A stretch of DNA of 64,000 nucleotides from Nannochloropsis oceanica (taxonomy: Eukaryota; Sar; Eustigmatophyceae; Eustigmatales; Monodopsidaceae): contig CP038118.1 in the NCBI GenBank assembly GCA_004519485.1, positions 660,872 to 724,871 on the forward strand, in the 5' to 3' direction. Positions 44,303 to 54,030 of this stretch are shown here, one piece after another (the stretch's first letter is position 1; every line of letters begins with the position of its first letter). The translations under genes and the position numbers were made by a program. The notes below the pieces were generated by a model that did no database searches, had not been told where the DNA came from, and worked only from the letters and a program-made list of their open reading frames with translations.

Positions 44303-44515
44303 CGGCTTCTTTGGAGCGGGATGGCGTCATCGTCCCGCGAAACCCCCGTGGCCTGATGCTGGTAGCTACCCCGTCATGCGGGGTGGGCTTATTTTGGTGC
44401 TCATATTATGATAGAAGTAGATCTCATCATGTCGGTGGCAAGGATCGTAATGGTGATTAAAACCCAAAAAAAGTGAAAAAAGCAAGCATGTACATAACTT
44501 TCAGAATAGTCCGTA
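44303..44515. mobile_element. Foldback element, single right arm, upstream of the propeller gene
   Basis: Family core GAGCGGCTTC and GGGATGGCGTCATCGTCCCG through CATGCGGGGTGGGCTTATT to AACTTTCAGAATAGTCCGTA. It ends 117 bp before the ATG at 44,632, so it may contribute to that gene's promoter or leader. Confidence 0.7.
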
Positions 44516-44631
44516 GGTGAGAGAAGAACTATCTCAGGAGATACTGTGGTCACATCTCTCGACACAAACAATGACAGCCTCCCCTTTACCCTCCACTCCA
44601 CAGCTTTCAACCCCTTCCCCCAAATCAAGAC

Positions 44632-46386
44632 ATGCATGTCGAGTCATTACATCGAATGTGTGGACTGGAGAGGTCTTCTTTGGGAGTCAAAACACAGTAT
44701 CGCGGAGTGAGAGTAACTTTCGCCATTTTGTTCATGGCTTCGAGTAGCATCTACGTCGCCTTTGTGCACCATATGTTACGCACATTGGATTTGCAGCTGA
44801 GAAAGCATCCATTATTCCCTGGAGAATTTTCTTGGTATCATCTTGAAAGCTTGCCATTTCAACCGATAAATCATGCAGATACGATGCTACAACTGGCAGA
44901 CACCTCGTACGCGAGCCGCAATTACCAGAAAGCAGTGCTTCTATACCATGAAGCTCAGAAGGCGGCCATTAAAACCAACAACGACGAAAATTTGTACTAT
45001 AGTCTCTACAAATTGTCACAATGCCACATGACACTCAACAACACAAAAGCGGCTATTCATTACGCCCAGAGGGCTTTTGAGGTCCATCCCCAAGCCGAGC
45101 CCATGTTCCGTGTGGCCCAATATCTCGACGGTCAAGAGAAGGAGAAACAACAACTCAGTCGAGACTTTTATTATGCCGCCTGTCGCACATCTTCTAGCCA
45201 CCCGTCTAGTGCTTCGGAACGAAAATTTTCCGAAGAATTGCGCGTTATAGATAAATCAAGATTGTGGGCCCGACAATTCCCTCGAGAGTATTTGACCAAG
45301 CTTGCATCGCTTGAAGCTATTATGCACGATGAGGATGCGTCTATTGAGACTCATGAGCAGGTGCATTGGGAGATGATTGCAAGTACACGAGCAATTCTAG
45401 GTTGCTCACAAGAACTTTTTCGAAGAGAAGGTATATTTCACAACAGCAGCAGTTATTATTACGCAACACCATCTCTGATCCGTCGCCGAGAAGAGCACAG
45501 CGGCAGTGACAGCGCAAAGCAGGAAACTGATGCAGAGTATCTAATTTTGGTAAGGCTCCTCAACTACCGCATCGACCGCGAAGGTAGATGGTACAAAGAC
45601 TTTCTGCCTGCGAACCAAAATTCGGGCGTGTTGCGGAGTGCATCAGCTTTGTTTTTGAACACCACAGATAATGGTAGCATCCTTCGGGTACTCGATGGCC
45701 GTTATGAAAAATCTCTAACACGTTTCATGGGAACAGAGGATCCGAAGTTGCTGGCGATGATGGATGGCACGATTCGCATAATTTGGACAAGTTGGGAATA
45801 TGCCAAGGCTGCAGGGGGAGGATCCCGACTGGTTATGGGCACTTTGGATATAGATTCCCTAACGATTTACTTAGATCACGTGTTTCCCAGCCCCTTTGAT
45901 CACTTTAATGAGAAAAATTGGGTAGCCTTCCAGCGGCCGGGCTGCAATGACCTTTACTTTATCTACGAGTGGTATCCCTTGAGAATAGGAAGTCTGGACG
46001 TACAGAGCGGCACCATTCACTTTAACATAACGATTTCTACGCCTCGAAGCTTCCATCATCTCCGAGGCTCCTCTAACGGAGTCATCCACGACAACGATAT
46101 TTGGCTGATCACACACGGTACCACGTGGCATGAAGGTCCGGGCCCTATTTATTACCACCGTGTTGTGGTATTGGATTCAGAGACGTTCGAGGTCAAGCGC
46201 TATACGTACCCTTTTAAATTGGAATCCACCGAGGCCCCCATTGAATTTTCGCTTGGACTCGATATTGACCATCTGGGAAACGTGACGATTGCTTACAGCG
46301 TATTTGATGGATCCGCGGTATTGCGTCGCATTCCCATTTGGAAATTGGAGGCACTGATGGTGGTATCGCATGGAAAACTTATATGA
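44632..46386 (+). CDS. Type II membrane protein with TPR-like region and five-bladed beta-propeller glycan-active-like domain
   Basis: An intronless 584-aa frame. A single hydrophobic segment at about residues 27-48 (VTFAILFMASSSIYVAFVHH) after a basic N-terminus predicts a type II anchor, so the body would lie in the Golgi/ER lumen. Residues about 82-152 look like two TPR units (ADTSYASRNYQKAVLLYHEA, LSQCHMTLNNTKAAIHYAQR). Residues about 300-575 carry the propeller signs of the GH43/GH130-type superfamily: LVRLLNYRI, MGTEDPKLL (366-374, cf. R-G-x-E-D-P-R in GH130), EKNWVAFQRPG, HHLRGSSNGVI, DIWLITHGTTWHEGP and EFSLGLDID. GH130 proteins act on beta-mannosides. Whether this is a hydrolase, phosphorylase, transferase or lectin cannot be told, since the signature Arg is replaced by Met/Gly here. 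The start is chosen as the first ATG before the anchor. Confidence 0.8.
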   Translation: MHVESLHRMCGLERSSLGVKTQYRGVRVTFAILFMASSSIYVAFVHHMLRTLDLQLRKHPLFPGEFSWYHLESLPFQPINHADTMLQLADTSYASRNYQKAVLLYHEAQKAAIKTNNDENLYYSLYKLSQCHMTLNNTKAAIHYAQRAFEVHPQAEPMFRVAQYLDGQEKEKQQLSRDFYYAACRTSSSHPSSASERKFSEELRVIDKSRLWARQFPREYLTKLASLEAIMHDEDASIETHEQVHWEMIASTRAILGCSQELFRREGIFHNSSSYYYATPSLIRRREEHSGSDSAKQETDAEYLILVRLLNYRIDREGRWYKDFLPANQNSGVLRSASALFLNTTDNGSILRVLDGRYEKSLTRFMGTEDPKLLAMMDGTIRIIWTSWEYAKAAGGGSRLVMGTLDIDSLTIYLDHVFPSPFDHFNEKNWVAFQRPGCNDLYFIYEWYPLRIGSLDVQSGTIHFNITISTPRSFHHLRGSSNGVIHDNDIWLITHGTTWHEGPGPIYYHRVVVLDSETFEVKRYTYPFKLESTEAPIEFSLGLDIDHLGNVTIAYSVFDGSAVLRRIPIWKLEALMVVSHGKLI

Positions 46387-46456
46387 AGTTAGCTTTATTT
46401 TCTTTTATCAAACAAAGTAGATACGTGAAAGATTGAAACACTCACCCAGAGCGCTC

Positions 46457-47215
46457 CTACAAAATTTTGAAAGATGTTCCATTCAGCGCCCCACTGACAC
46501 TAATAATATCATCTGTAACACGCTCGACAAGGTTGGAGTAGAAAACAGGCTTCCCAAAAATACTTTTCACATTTCTGTTTTTTGGCCGATAATGTAATCT
46601 CCCCACCCACCTCGAGCTGAAGGCCAAAATTACCAAGACGCCAGGAACGTACCAATTATTGCTTTTTCCTCCCTGGACAAGTTTGTTCAGATATATTCTG
46701 TAAATGATGTCAATGCTGTCTTCTCTTCCTCCATAAATATGCACATTATCTGGCCCTGACCATCCAAATCACTATTTTTGATCTTCTTCACATAGTTCTC
46801 TACCCTCTCGAGATCATCAGCATGCTTACTGTAAAGTGGAGTGTCATTGCACTCACTGCACTACCTTCACGTCTTGGGCATGTCTTTTTATCCCGACAGC
46901 AAGTAAGTGCTGATTCAAAGAGCCACTCTCTCTCTTTTTCGACCTCTTGTGCACAGTACACAAGAAACTTCCCCGCGCTCTTCCTCGCCCTTGACTGCAT
47001 CCTCCCTCCCGCCGCGCGCTGCTTCGACAGCTCCGCCAGCTCCGCGATTTGTGCAAGCCGGAAACGACCACGATATGTTCGATCCTTTGGAATATCGTCC
47101 GAATATACTTTACTTGTGTCTTTATCTGAGGTGTTGTGTTTGGTCTTTTACCAAAGCTCGAGAGAGCTGGGTGTTCTACTTGGGTGAAATAGTGTGGCTT
47201 ACTTACTGATAGGGG
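46457..47215 (-). pseudogene. Possible minus-strand gene remnant or small spliced gene
   Basis: Gene-like pieces occur in different minus-strand frames: SAGKFLVYCAQEVEKEREW (about 46,900-46,970), DDLERVENYVKKIKNSDLDG (about 46,750-46,830) and GREDSIDIIYRIYLNKLVQG (about 46,670-46,740). KFLVYC followed by REW-F faintly recalls the motif of GT10 fucosyltransferases, but I cannot support the assignment. It may be a broken gene or one whose introns I cannot place. Confidence 0.25.
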
Positions 47216-47741
47216 CTATTGTCGATTGAATCCTCACAGTCATCGAAAATCTTAAATTTTTTATGCCTGACGCTACGTGCGCTATAACCCCTACACAATT
47301 AGCATTTGGATGTGCCTTTGGGGTCTACTTACCTTCAGCAGTGGCTCTGCTATTGGTATATTAGACATGGACTTTCAACGCATTCTCACTCCGAGCATAA
47401 AAGCTTATTAGGACATTATCTTATTTTATGTATATGCTCTGCCACCGTGTATATTTAGAATTATTTTTTTGATTGAAGCCTATGGCTCGGTCTATACGCG
47501 GATTGCTTAAAATTGTTTCCTTAAATGATTTCAATGGTAGATTTTGGTCTGATGGATGGTGTGATATTGAGCAATCTATCTGTTTCATCAATTTGTCTCT
47601 GCAGATCTGGCCAGTAGCTTATCGACAGCCATTCGTAATCCTCTTTCTTGGGGGGTGCGACAAATGGCTCGATTTGTGGACGCATCCACATCATGAATAG
47701 CACGGCCGTTCACGCAAACAGGTTTCGAAATTGTTGGGAAA
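47216..47741. other. Spacer downstream of the kinase-methyltransferase gene
   Basis: AT-rich, with no recognisable gene; contains the 3' end of the minus-strand gene stopping at 47,742. Confidence 0.4.
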
Positions 47742-49378
47742 TCAAACCTTGGCCTGATAAATATACCGGTGGTCTCGTGATTTCACTACAAATCGAAATG
47801 AGGAGAAGTATTGCTTCAACAACATTTCGAAATTGATTCGCGTATAAGAGAAGGAGGGATCGACGTGCCCAAAGGTTTGGATGGCGTCATCTAAAGGGTC
47901 GATCCATTCGACCAGCAACGTGGAGCGTGTAAGCTTTCTTAAGAAATACACCACATCAGCTAAATTTCCGAACGATTGTGAGCAGGACATAAGCCAGTGT
48001 ACGATGGCAAAGGCCATGACGATGTCAGCCTCTTGGATATTTAGGAAAGAGCTATACTTCAGGTCCAGCGAGAGAAAGTCAGCGACCATCTGTCCAGCTG
48101 AGATAGCGTAGATATCTTGTTCAATAATTACACTCGACAAAGAGCCGTGTTGGAGAGCCCAAAGACTGTAAAATCCGGAGTTTCCACCCATGTCCGTCAA
48201 TCGCGTACCGTTTAAATCGATACCATCAAACGCTCGAAGTCTTAGATCCAAATAATCGTTTGTCGATGTCACGTAGCTATTTTTGCATGCTTTGAATACC
48301 TGATAGCCGGTTACCTGTAGGCACTCTTCCTCTTGACCAACTGTGGTGTTCATAACATGTGCATTGGCATTATAGCACGGTGCGACGGTATCCGATACTT
48401 TGCCATACTGATAGAGTATAGCCCTTAATCTTGCGAAATCACGAATCCTATCAATGCATTTGTCTCTCGTAATGTGGTACACAATATTATGTATCCCTTT
48501 GGGAACATTACCGCGCCGCTTGACAAGTGCTTGTCTTAACATGACGCCAGCAGAAAAGAGATCATCAAATCCGCAAAGATCAACGTCAGGCGGCTTATGA
48601 CGCCCCAAATTCATTACTGTCTGCCCTTCTGCTGGGACGACCGGCGACGTCGCTAATGCAAAGTCTAAGACTTTCACTGATTCCAGATTGTCAACGAGGA
48701 CATTTCTTGTATCGATATCCCTATGAGTAATACCCATCTCATTCATCCTCTCTAACGCTGATAGCAATGAATCAACAATACTGTAAATCTGTGTTGCATT
48801 GGATTTTATTATTGCATCCTCAAAAGGCTCGCCTTTTAAGAAGGGGATTGCGGTTGCATATCTTTTGGCTCCATCAATCCAAACTGTGGACGACATTAAG
48901 CACCGGGGAAAGTGATGAGTTTCAGGCATCTTGGCCTCAATATAATTGAGCACGATGCATTCAGTCCGCCCTATCTCATATTGAGTATGCGGAAACAGAG
49001 CATCTGAAATCTTTAAGATGATATTCTGTCGACGGAATACCTTGCTCTTGTTTTGATCAGTCAACAGTTGCCATCCGGAGAAATCCTTTGCTGTCAAATT
49101 ATATTTATTACCCATTTGGAGTAACAACATATGATCCCAAGTATATGATGGGGGGGACGCCAAGGTGGGTACCTGTGAAACCCAAAGGCTTATCAATAGA
49201 CTGCAAAAGCGATTATTTTTGTGAATCTAGAAAATAAAACTATGACGGGTCGTTTGTTTGAACATGTATTTCTCACCTTGTAATAAGGATCAGCAGCATG
49301 AAGGCAGGCTTGCTCATATTCGCGTGCCTTTTCGTCATTCCACCACCCTGTCTTAGGAGTTGAAGACAGACGAAACAT
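47742..49378 (-). CDS. Protein-kinase-like domain fused to SAM-dependent methyltransferase
   Basis: Two exons, 49378-49277 and 49172-47742, join in phase (donor AAG/GTGAGA, acceptor TTTCACAG) to 510 aa. Residues about 60-300 are kinase-like: NIILKIS (Lys 88 in the VAIK position), HRDIDTRNVLVD (Asp 186, Asn 191) and VLDFA (Asp 204; Ala replaces the Gly of DFG). LCGFDDLFSAGVMLRQAL fits the F-helix DxxSxG region. After a Cys-containing linker, residues about 345-505 are a Rossmann methyltransferase: LTDMGGNSGFYSLWAL (motif I), SVIIEQD (strand 2 acid), ADIVMAFAIVHWL (motif IV region) and TLLVEWID. All kinase catalytic residues needed for phosphotransfer seem present. Bacterial WbdD, which phosphorylates and methylates the end of O-antigen mannans, combines the same activities in the opposite domain order; the comparison is by analogy only. 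The start is the first ATG of exon 1; an extra upstream exon is possible. Confidence 0.82.
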
Positions 49379-49984
49379 AAATATATGGACCTATGAAATG
49401 ATGATATATTGAAAAGCATGAAGTCGTCCTTTATAATCGTTTCAATCGAAGCATCTCAATCGAAGCATTTCAATCGAAGCAAGTATTAGAATCTTCCTCT
49501 AATCATACTTTATTTCAAAATAAATTTCATAGCTATTGCAGCCACACTACATTTCATATGCAAAAATGTTGATCCAGTCAAGATATAGGCTTATCGATGT
49601 AAAGCAGATGATTCATATCGTTCAGTGTGTCCCGTGTGTAGATTCTCTTCTAAAATTTCAATCACCAAACGTTCACGCTTGGTGTACGTCGAGAATGACG
49701 CCTTGTCATATTGCTTTTTTATGATCGAGTCGTCCGTGATGTCGATAAAATTTGCATAGGCGATACACAAAAAATATGCTTGGGCGAAACTCTCGATTGC
49801 GTTTTTCGGAGTTAAAATTCTTGCTTGGAAAGCTTCTTTACCAAGATTTCGATCCCTCGTATGGCTAGTTCTATCGTTTATTGTTAAGTAGGCCAGCACA
49901 TAGTATCAAAACCCTATTTTGCGACACAATCATAAGTTGTCAAATATATTAACTAGGATTTTTGACTTTGATGCAAACGTCCGA
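49379..49984. other. Spacer upstream of the kinase-methyltransferase gene
   Basis: AT-rich. A minus-strand 102-codon frame (49,591-49,899) has plausible composition (ESFAQAYFLCIAYANFIDI) but no known domain; it might be an upstream exon or chance. Near 49,440-49,480 the word TTTCAATCGAAGCA recurs in three slightly varied copies. Confidence 0.4.
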
Positions 49985-50276
49985 CGAAATTGAATGAATA
50001 AGGCCCTGTCCAGGAATTTATGCGTTACTCTGTCTAATTCGTCTATATTTGATGTAATCCATCACTTCGTACACATTTTGTGGCGGCGGACGAAGTTATG
50101 CCGTCACTTCGTACACAAAATCGTGGGCAGCACAAAGTGACTTCGTACATGATTTGTGGACCCTCACGAAGTTACTTCACCACTCTCTATTTAATCTGCG
50201 CACCGTCATGAAGCGGACAGGAGTAATTCGTCACAACAACAGATTCTAGCATGAAGTCACACGAATAAATCCGTGG
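49985..50276 (-). repeat. Inverted repeat of about 290 bp, right copy
   Basis: Reverse complement of 40,664-40,965. Begins AATAAGGCCCTGTCCAGG and ends AGATTCTAGCATGAAGTCA. With the left copy it brackets the propeller and kinase-methyltransferase genes. It also lies just upstream of the hAT transposase frame, so it could instead be part of that transposon family. Confidence 0.8.
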
Positions 50277-50394
50277 CTACGAAGTGTGTTAATGGTCTGT
50301 GCAAGTCTGCAGGCGCGCAAGTACGCCGCCTCGTGAACAATGAATTCTATTTGTTCTGCAAAGTCGCTGACTGATCCTCCTCCCTCTCATTCTC

Positions 50395-50397
50395 TCT

Positions 50398-50465
<68 letters not shown>

Positions 50466-50477
50466 CACACGCACACA
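50395..50477. repeat. (CT)n(CA)n microsatellite
   Basis: A CT run passes directly into a CA run 20-odd bases before the hAT frame. The length probably varies between strains. Confidence 0.95.
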
Positions 50478-50496
50478 TATAGCTATAGCACGCGTC

Positions 50497-51501
50497 ATGT
50501 CAGTGACCGACGAGAATGCTCTTCTTCCTGGTCTCCCTTCTCATGAGGAGGAGGTAGAGGAGATGGAGCTCTATCTCCTCCATCACGACGAAGAACAACA
50601 GGAGGAGGACGAAAACGACTTCCAAGGTTTCGACCTCGACGTCGAGGACGACAAGATTAATAATAACAATAGCTCCATCACCAGCGACACTGATGCCATT
50701 GCCATGGCCACAGCGGAAACAACTTCTGACACCGGCACCATCAGTACAAGGAACAAGGCCAGTAGGAAGCCTTCGGGGATCGCACTGGCCTTCGCGAAGC
50801 CAGACGTCTCGCCGGAAGAGGCTGAGGAGTACGTCAAGAAACATCTCATGCTTGACGCTATGCTGAGGGAGGGTAATTGGAGAATCAAAGAGGCACCGAG
50901 ATACCATGCTAATCGCAGCCCAATCTGGACATATGGGGTTATGTACGACAGGCCGGCCGTGGGGAGCGTGACTGCACAGCGGCGGTGGTTGTGCTTGGCG
51001 ACGGAGACTTGTCGTATAGGCAACGTGTCCATACTTTCCGGCCTAGGAGCGGCTGGAAACTGCAATATCCATCTGAGAAGTGTCCATAACATCGTCAGCG
51101 TTCGCAGTAAGTCCATGTCTGCGAAAAAGGGGCAGGATCAGGGGCAGTTACAAAGGTGCGGGATGGAGGAAATGAAAATGATTGACGACAAAGGAGTAGA
51201 TGGCGGCCAGCGATACGACAAGCTAATTTTCGTCAAGTATGTCGTAACTGGATGTTTCCAGCCCTTCAACTATTTGGAGAGCTCCTGGATGCGGCACCAC
51301 TACAAGCAGCTGGTCCCCACCAATCCCGTCCAGGACTTGCACCCGAAAACCATCAAGCACCTAATGACCGAGACCTACTGCGCGATGAAGAAGTCTATTG
51401 TCGACGAGCTAGAGGAGATCAAGGGCCGATTTTTACCCAGCTTGGCCATTCTCATCGACATATGGGAAGATAAATTTTCGCGGAGAGGAAGAGATGGATA
51501 A
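50497..51501 (+). CDS. hAT-family transposase, N-terminal part (internally deleted)
   Basis: A 334-aa frame. It has an acidic N-terminus, then a BED-finger-like pattern (CLATETC about residues 167-173, HLRSVH about 193-198), then the hAT hallmark stretch: GCFQPFNYLESSWMRHHY, LVPTNPVQDLHPKTIKHLM and LAILIDIWEDKFSRRG, the last matching the first catalytic Asp region (D-x-W). The frame stops just there. The RNase H-like core and the hATC dimerisation domain, several hundred residues in full-length hAT transposases, are absent. It is therefore a deletion derivative that could not transpose alone, though the DNA-binding part could still bind element ends. Confidence 0.8.
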   Translation: MSVTDENALLPGLPSHEEEVEEMELYLLHHDEEQQEEDENDFQGFDLDVEDDKINNNNSSITSDTDAIAMATAETTSDTGTISTRNKASRKPSGIALAFAKPDVSPEEAEEYVKKHLMLDAMLREGNWRIKEAPRYHANRSPIWTYGVMYDRPAVGSVTAQRRWLCLATETCRIGNVSILSGLGAAGNCNIHLRSVHNIVSVRSKSMSAKKGQDQGQLQRCGMEEMKMIDDKGVDGGQRYDKLIFVKYVVTGCFQPFNYLESSWMRHHYKQLVPTNPVQDLHPKTIKHLMTETYCAMKKSIVDELEEIKGRFLPSLAILIDIWEDKFSRRGRDG

Positions 51502-51616
51502 TAGTAGGGAGAAGGGGGAGGAAGAATATAGGAATGACAGTGAGAGTGATGGTGAGGATGAGAATACGCCTTTGGTCAGCAGCGACAGCGATAGGGACAA
51601 TACGAGAGACGATTAA
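51494..51616 (+). pseudogene. Acidic tail, likely the C-terminal remnant of the hAT transposase
   Basis: In the next frame a Glu/Asp/Ser-rich 40-residue piece (GEEEYRNDSESDGEDE, NTPLVSSDSDRD) ends at a stop. Its composition resembles the acidic start of the hAT frame. The simplest reading is that an internal deletion joined the N-terminal part to the tail out of frame. Confidence 0.45.
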
Positions 51617-52342
51617 CAGGCGACAGAGGCGACGTTTTTCTTTCCCGAAGAGGATTTGGGACCTACAATTGATAATGGGAATGATATGGAAGTCATAGAA
51701 GTTTAAAGGGATGGAGAGAAGGTCAAAATGAAACAGCTATGATGGAAAATAAGAAACAGGTATAGTGTGGAAGAAGATTCTCATCCAGGAAGGACTTGCG
51801 TTCGATTTATTTCTGTGCGATTGACTGCGCACTACGTATGCGACATTGTTTTGACCAGACAGTGTACAGGTGACTTGAGCTTTAGCGAGTCCGGAGAATT
51901 TATATTATTGGTCCTCAAGCTACAAAATTCGTGTAATAAACCTTGCAGAAAGCCTTCAAGACATTTCGTATTTGCAAACGAAAACAGGCATTCATTCCAC
52001 GCCCTAAAGAACGAGACTTTCTGGGTACTACATTTTCTCAGACCTAGGATACAGCCTGACCGCCGAGGTCCAGCATGGCTTATCGCGTTCGGTATCCACT
52101 GCAGAGGAATAATGTTGTATAGTTATTTCTGAATTTAGCAGCGCATTGAGGTGGGGTGGTATTTCAATCAGCCGGTGACTCTCTTCCCCACACTTATTTG
52201 CGAGAGAATGAAGAAGTCTCTCCTCTCTGCTATCGGTACTCGATACATGGTGGGAGAAATCTATGCCGACTGCCATACTCGTTTGATGGGAAGCAACAAG
52301 ATTTCCCAACAGTTTTAGCCGTGCACTCCTATTTTGTATGCA

Positions 52343-52881
52343 CCACACGTTGGACGACATTACTGCCAAAATGGCCCGTACGACTAATTGTTACGGTAAT
52401 CGTCAACAGTCGTCGATAATCATGTGATAAGTCATAGTCGTGCATGATTCCCATCGAGGACGACTAAAAGTCATCGTAGTCGTGCATGATTTTTATCAAG
52501 CGACGACTAGTAGTCGTCGCAGTCATGCATGCATAAAAATCATCAATCGACGACTATTCAGTCATCGCATTCGTCCATATTTTCATCGACCTACGACAAC
52601 ATACAACGTGTTGGTAGGCGTCACAACGCCCATGACGACTGTGAATTGCCGTTGTCCAGTGGCTAAGTGGATCAAAAGTTGGACGAATACTCTGTGAAGA
52701 TGATCTGTAGAACTAGCTTAAGTAATGGTCGTCAAAAGTCGTCGATCGATGGTCATGTGATAAGTCGTAGTCGTGCATAATTGACATTGACAGCGACTGT
52801 GACGACCTTAAGTCGTGCATAATCGAAGGACAGGACGACTTATGATTGGCTAGATAATACTGGTAGTCGTCCGCCGTGTGG
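52343..52881. mobile_element. GTCGT-rich terminal-inverted-repeat element
   Basis: Left end CCACACGTTGGACGAC, right end GTCGTCCGCCGTGTGG. The body is packed with CGACTA/TAGTCG words, often as AGTCGTGCATGATT. It is a complete copy of the family at 31,898 and has no coding capacity. Confidence 0.8.
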
Positions 52882-53097
52882 TATGCACCCAATCTGGCAC
52901 CCAACGGTCTGAACTTCGACTGTTGGTAGGAATCCCCCATGTAAAAAGCTTGCATTACATATCTCTCGAGAGCTGGATCTGGCCACAGACAGGGAATAGA
53001 TCAAGCTGATGGTGCACACAACAGATGAAAGACACGTCTGTCTTTTCTCTTTTAAGCCTTGTTTCCCTCCCTTTCACTCTTTTTCCTTGATTAAAAA

Positions 53098-53643
53098 TCA
53101 ATTAAGGAAGTGTCCCTTGTACTCTCGGATGTTCTTCCTTGCCCGCATGAAACCAAGAAAGTTCTTGATTTGATTGCTCAGCCCGTCAACCTTCGCACTC
53201 GAGTCGTGGACGACTACCAATATTACGTCGTCAGTCATTAACCGTCTCGTCCTGCGATTGTTCACGACTAGTAGTCGTCGTAGTAGTCCACTCCTGCGAT
53301 GTGCGGATCGAGTATATGTTGTGACATGTAGGGGAGAAGAAGGCGGGGCGGCAGCAGGATAAGAGTGGCGTTGATGGCAGATGGGGAGGACGAGGAGGGG
53401 GGGAAGGAGGTTGAGATGAAGATGATAAGAGTTGATAGCGAAGAAAGAAAGCAGTAAGAGGAAAAAAGAGAGAAGAACGAGTATGGGGAAAAGAGAGGGA
53501 GAAAACGGCATGTGCCTGAAAGAATGGGAAAAAGATTTTATGCTAACACCGCAAGTAAGAATATAGTTCAAATCCGCTATATCGTTGTATACTTCGTTTC
53601 TTGGGCCATTTATCCGCCGCATACTTCCATTCTCCCGGCACAA
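53098..53643 (-). CDS. Hypothetical 181-aa frame, unit 1 (doubtful)
   Basis: An open frame with one strongly hydrophobic segment (FPILVLLSFFLLLLSFFAI) and a C-terminal part translated from GTCGT-type sequence (VVVHDSSAKVDGL). It persists in unit 2 with few changes, but the units are nearly identical, so that is not evidence of selection. It may be the downstream part of the secreted-protein transcript or chance. Confidence 0.2.
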   Translation of the reverse strand: MCRENGSMRRINGPRNEVYNDIADLNYILTCGVSIKSFSHSFRHMPFSPSLFPILVLLSFFLLLLSFFAINSYHLHLNLLPPLLVLPICHQRHSYPAAAPPSSPLHVTTYTRSAHRRSGLLRRLLVVNNRRTRRLMTDDVILVVVHDSSAKVDGLSNQIKNFLGFMRARKNIREYKGHFLN

Positions 53644-54030
53644 CGCTCACGCCCCCACAGAGACGTTGATCTACCATAGCGATCTTCTTCCAAACACACA
53701 CCCCAGACCTAGTTCCACACAACACAAAATACATACCGCAGGTACCTGTGGTACCTCGAGTTCACGACGACGGACAGTGGCCCTTCACATAAAGTAGTGC
53801 TCTCCATCTACCAGGCAAGCCAATAACAGGACGCAGCCTGTTATGATTTACTGGACTGACAAGACACAGAAAACAGACACAAACCACAGAAACACGGGCA
53901 TAGACATACCCTCAAAACACCGTGATATCCTTACACGAAAAAGCATGCTAGTCTTCCGGGGAATGGAGTGCAGGAAGAAACGAAGTCTTCTCCCACAAAC
54001 CCCGACATAGAACTGTCATGCCTATGGCCC

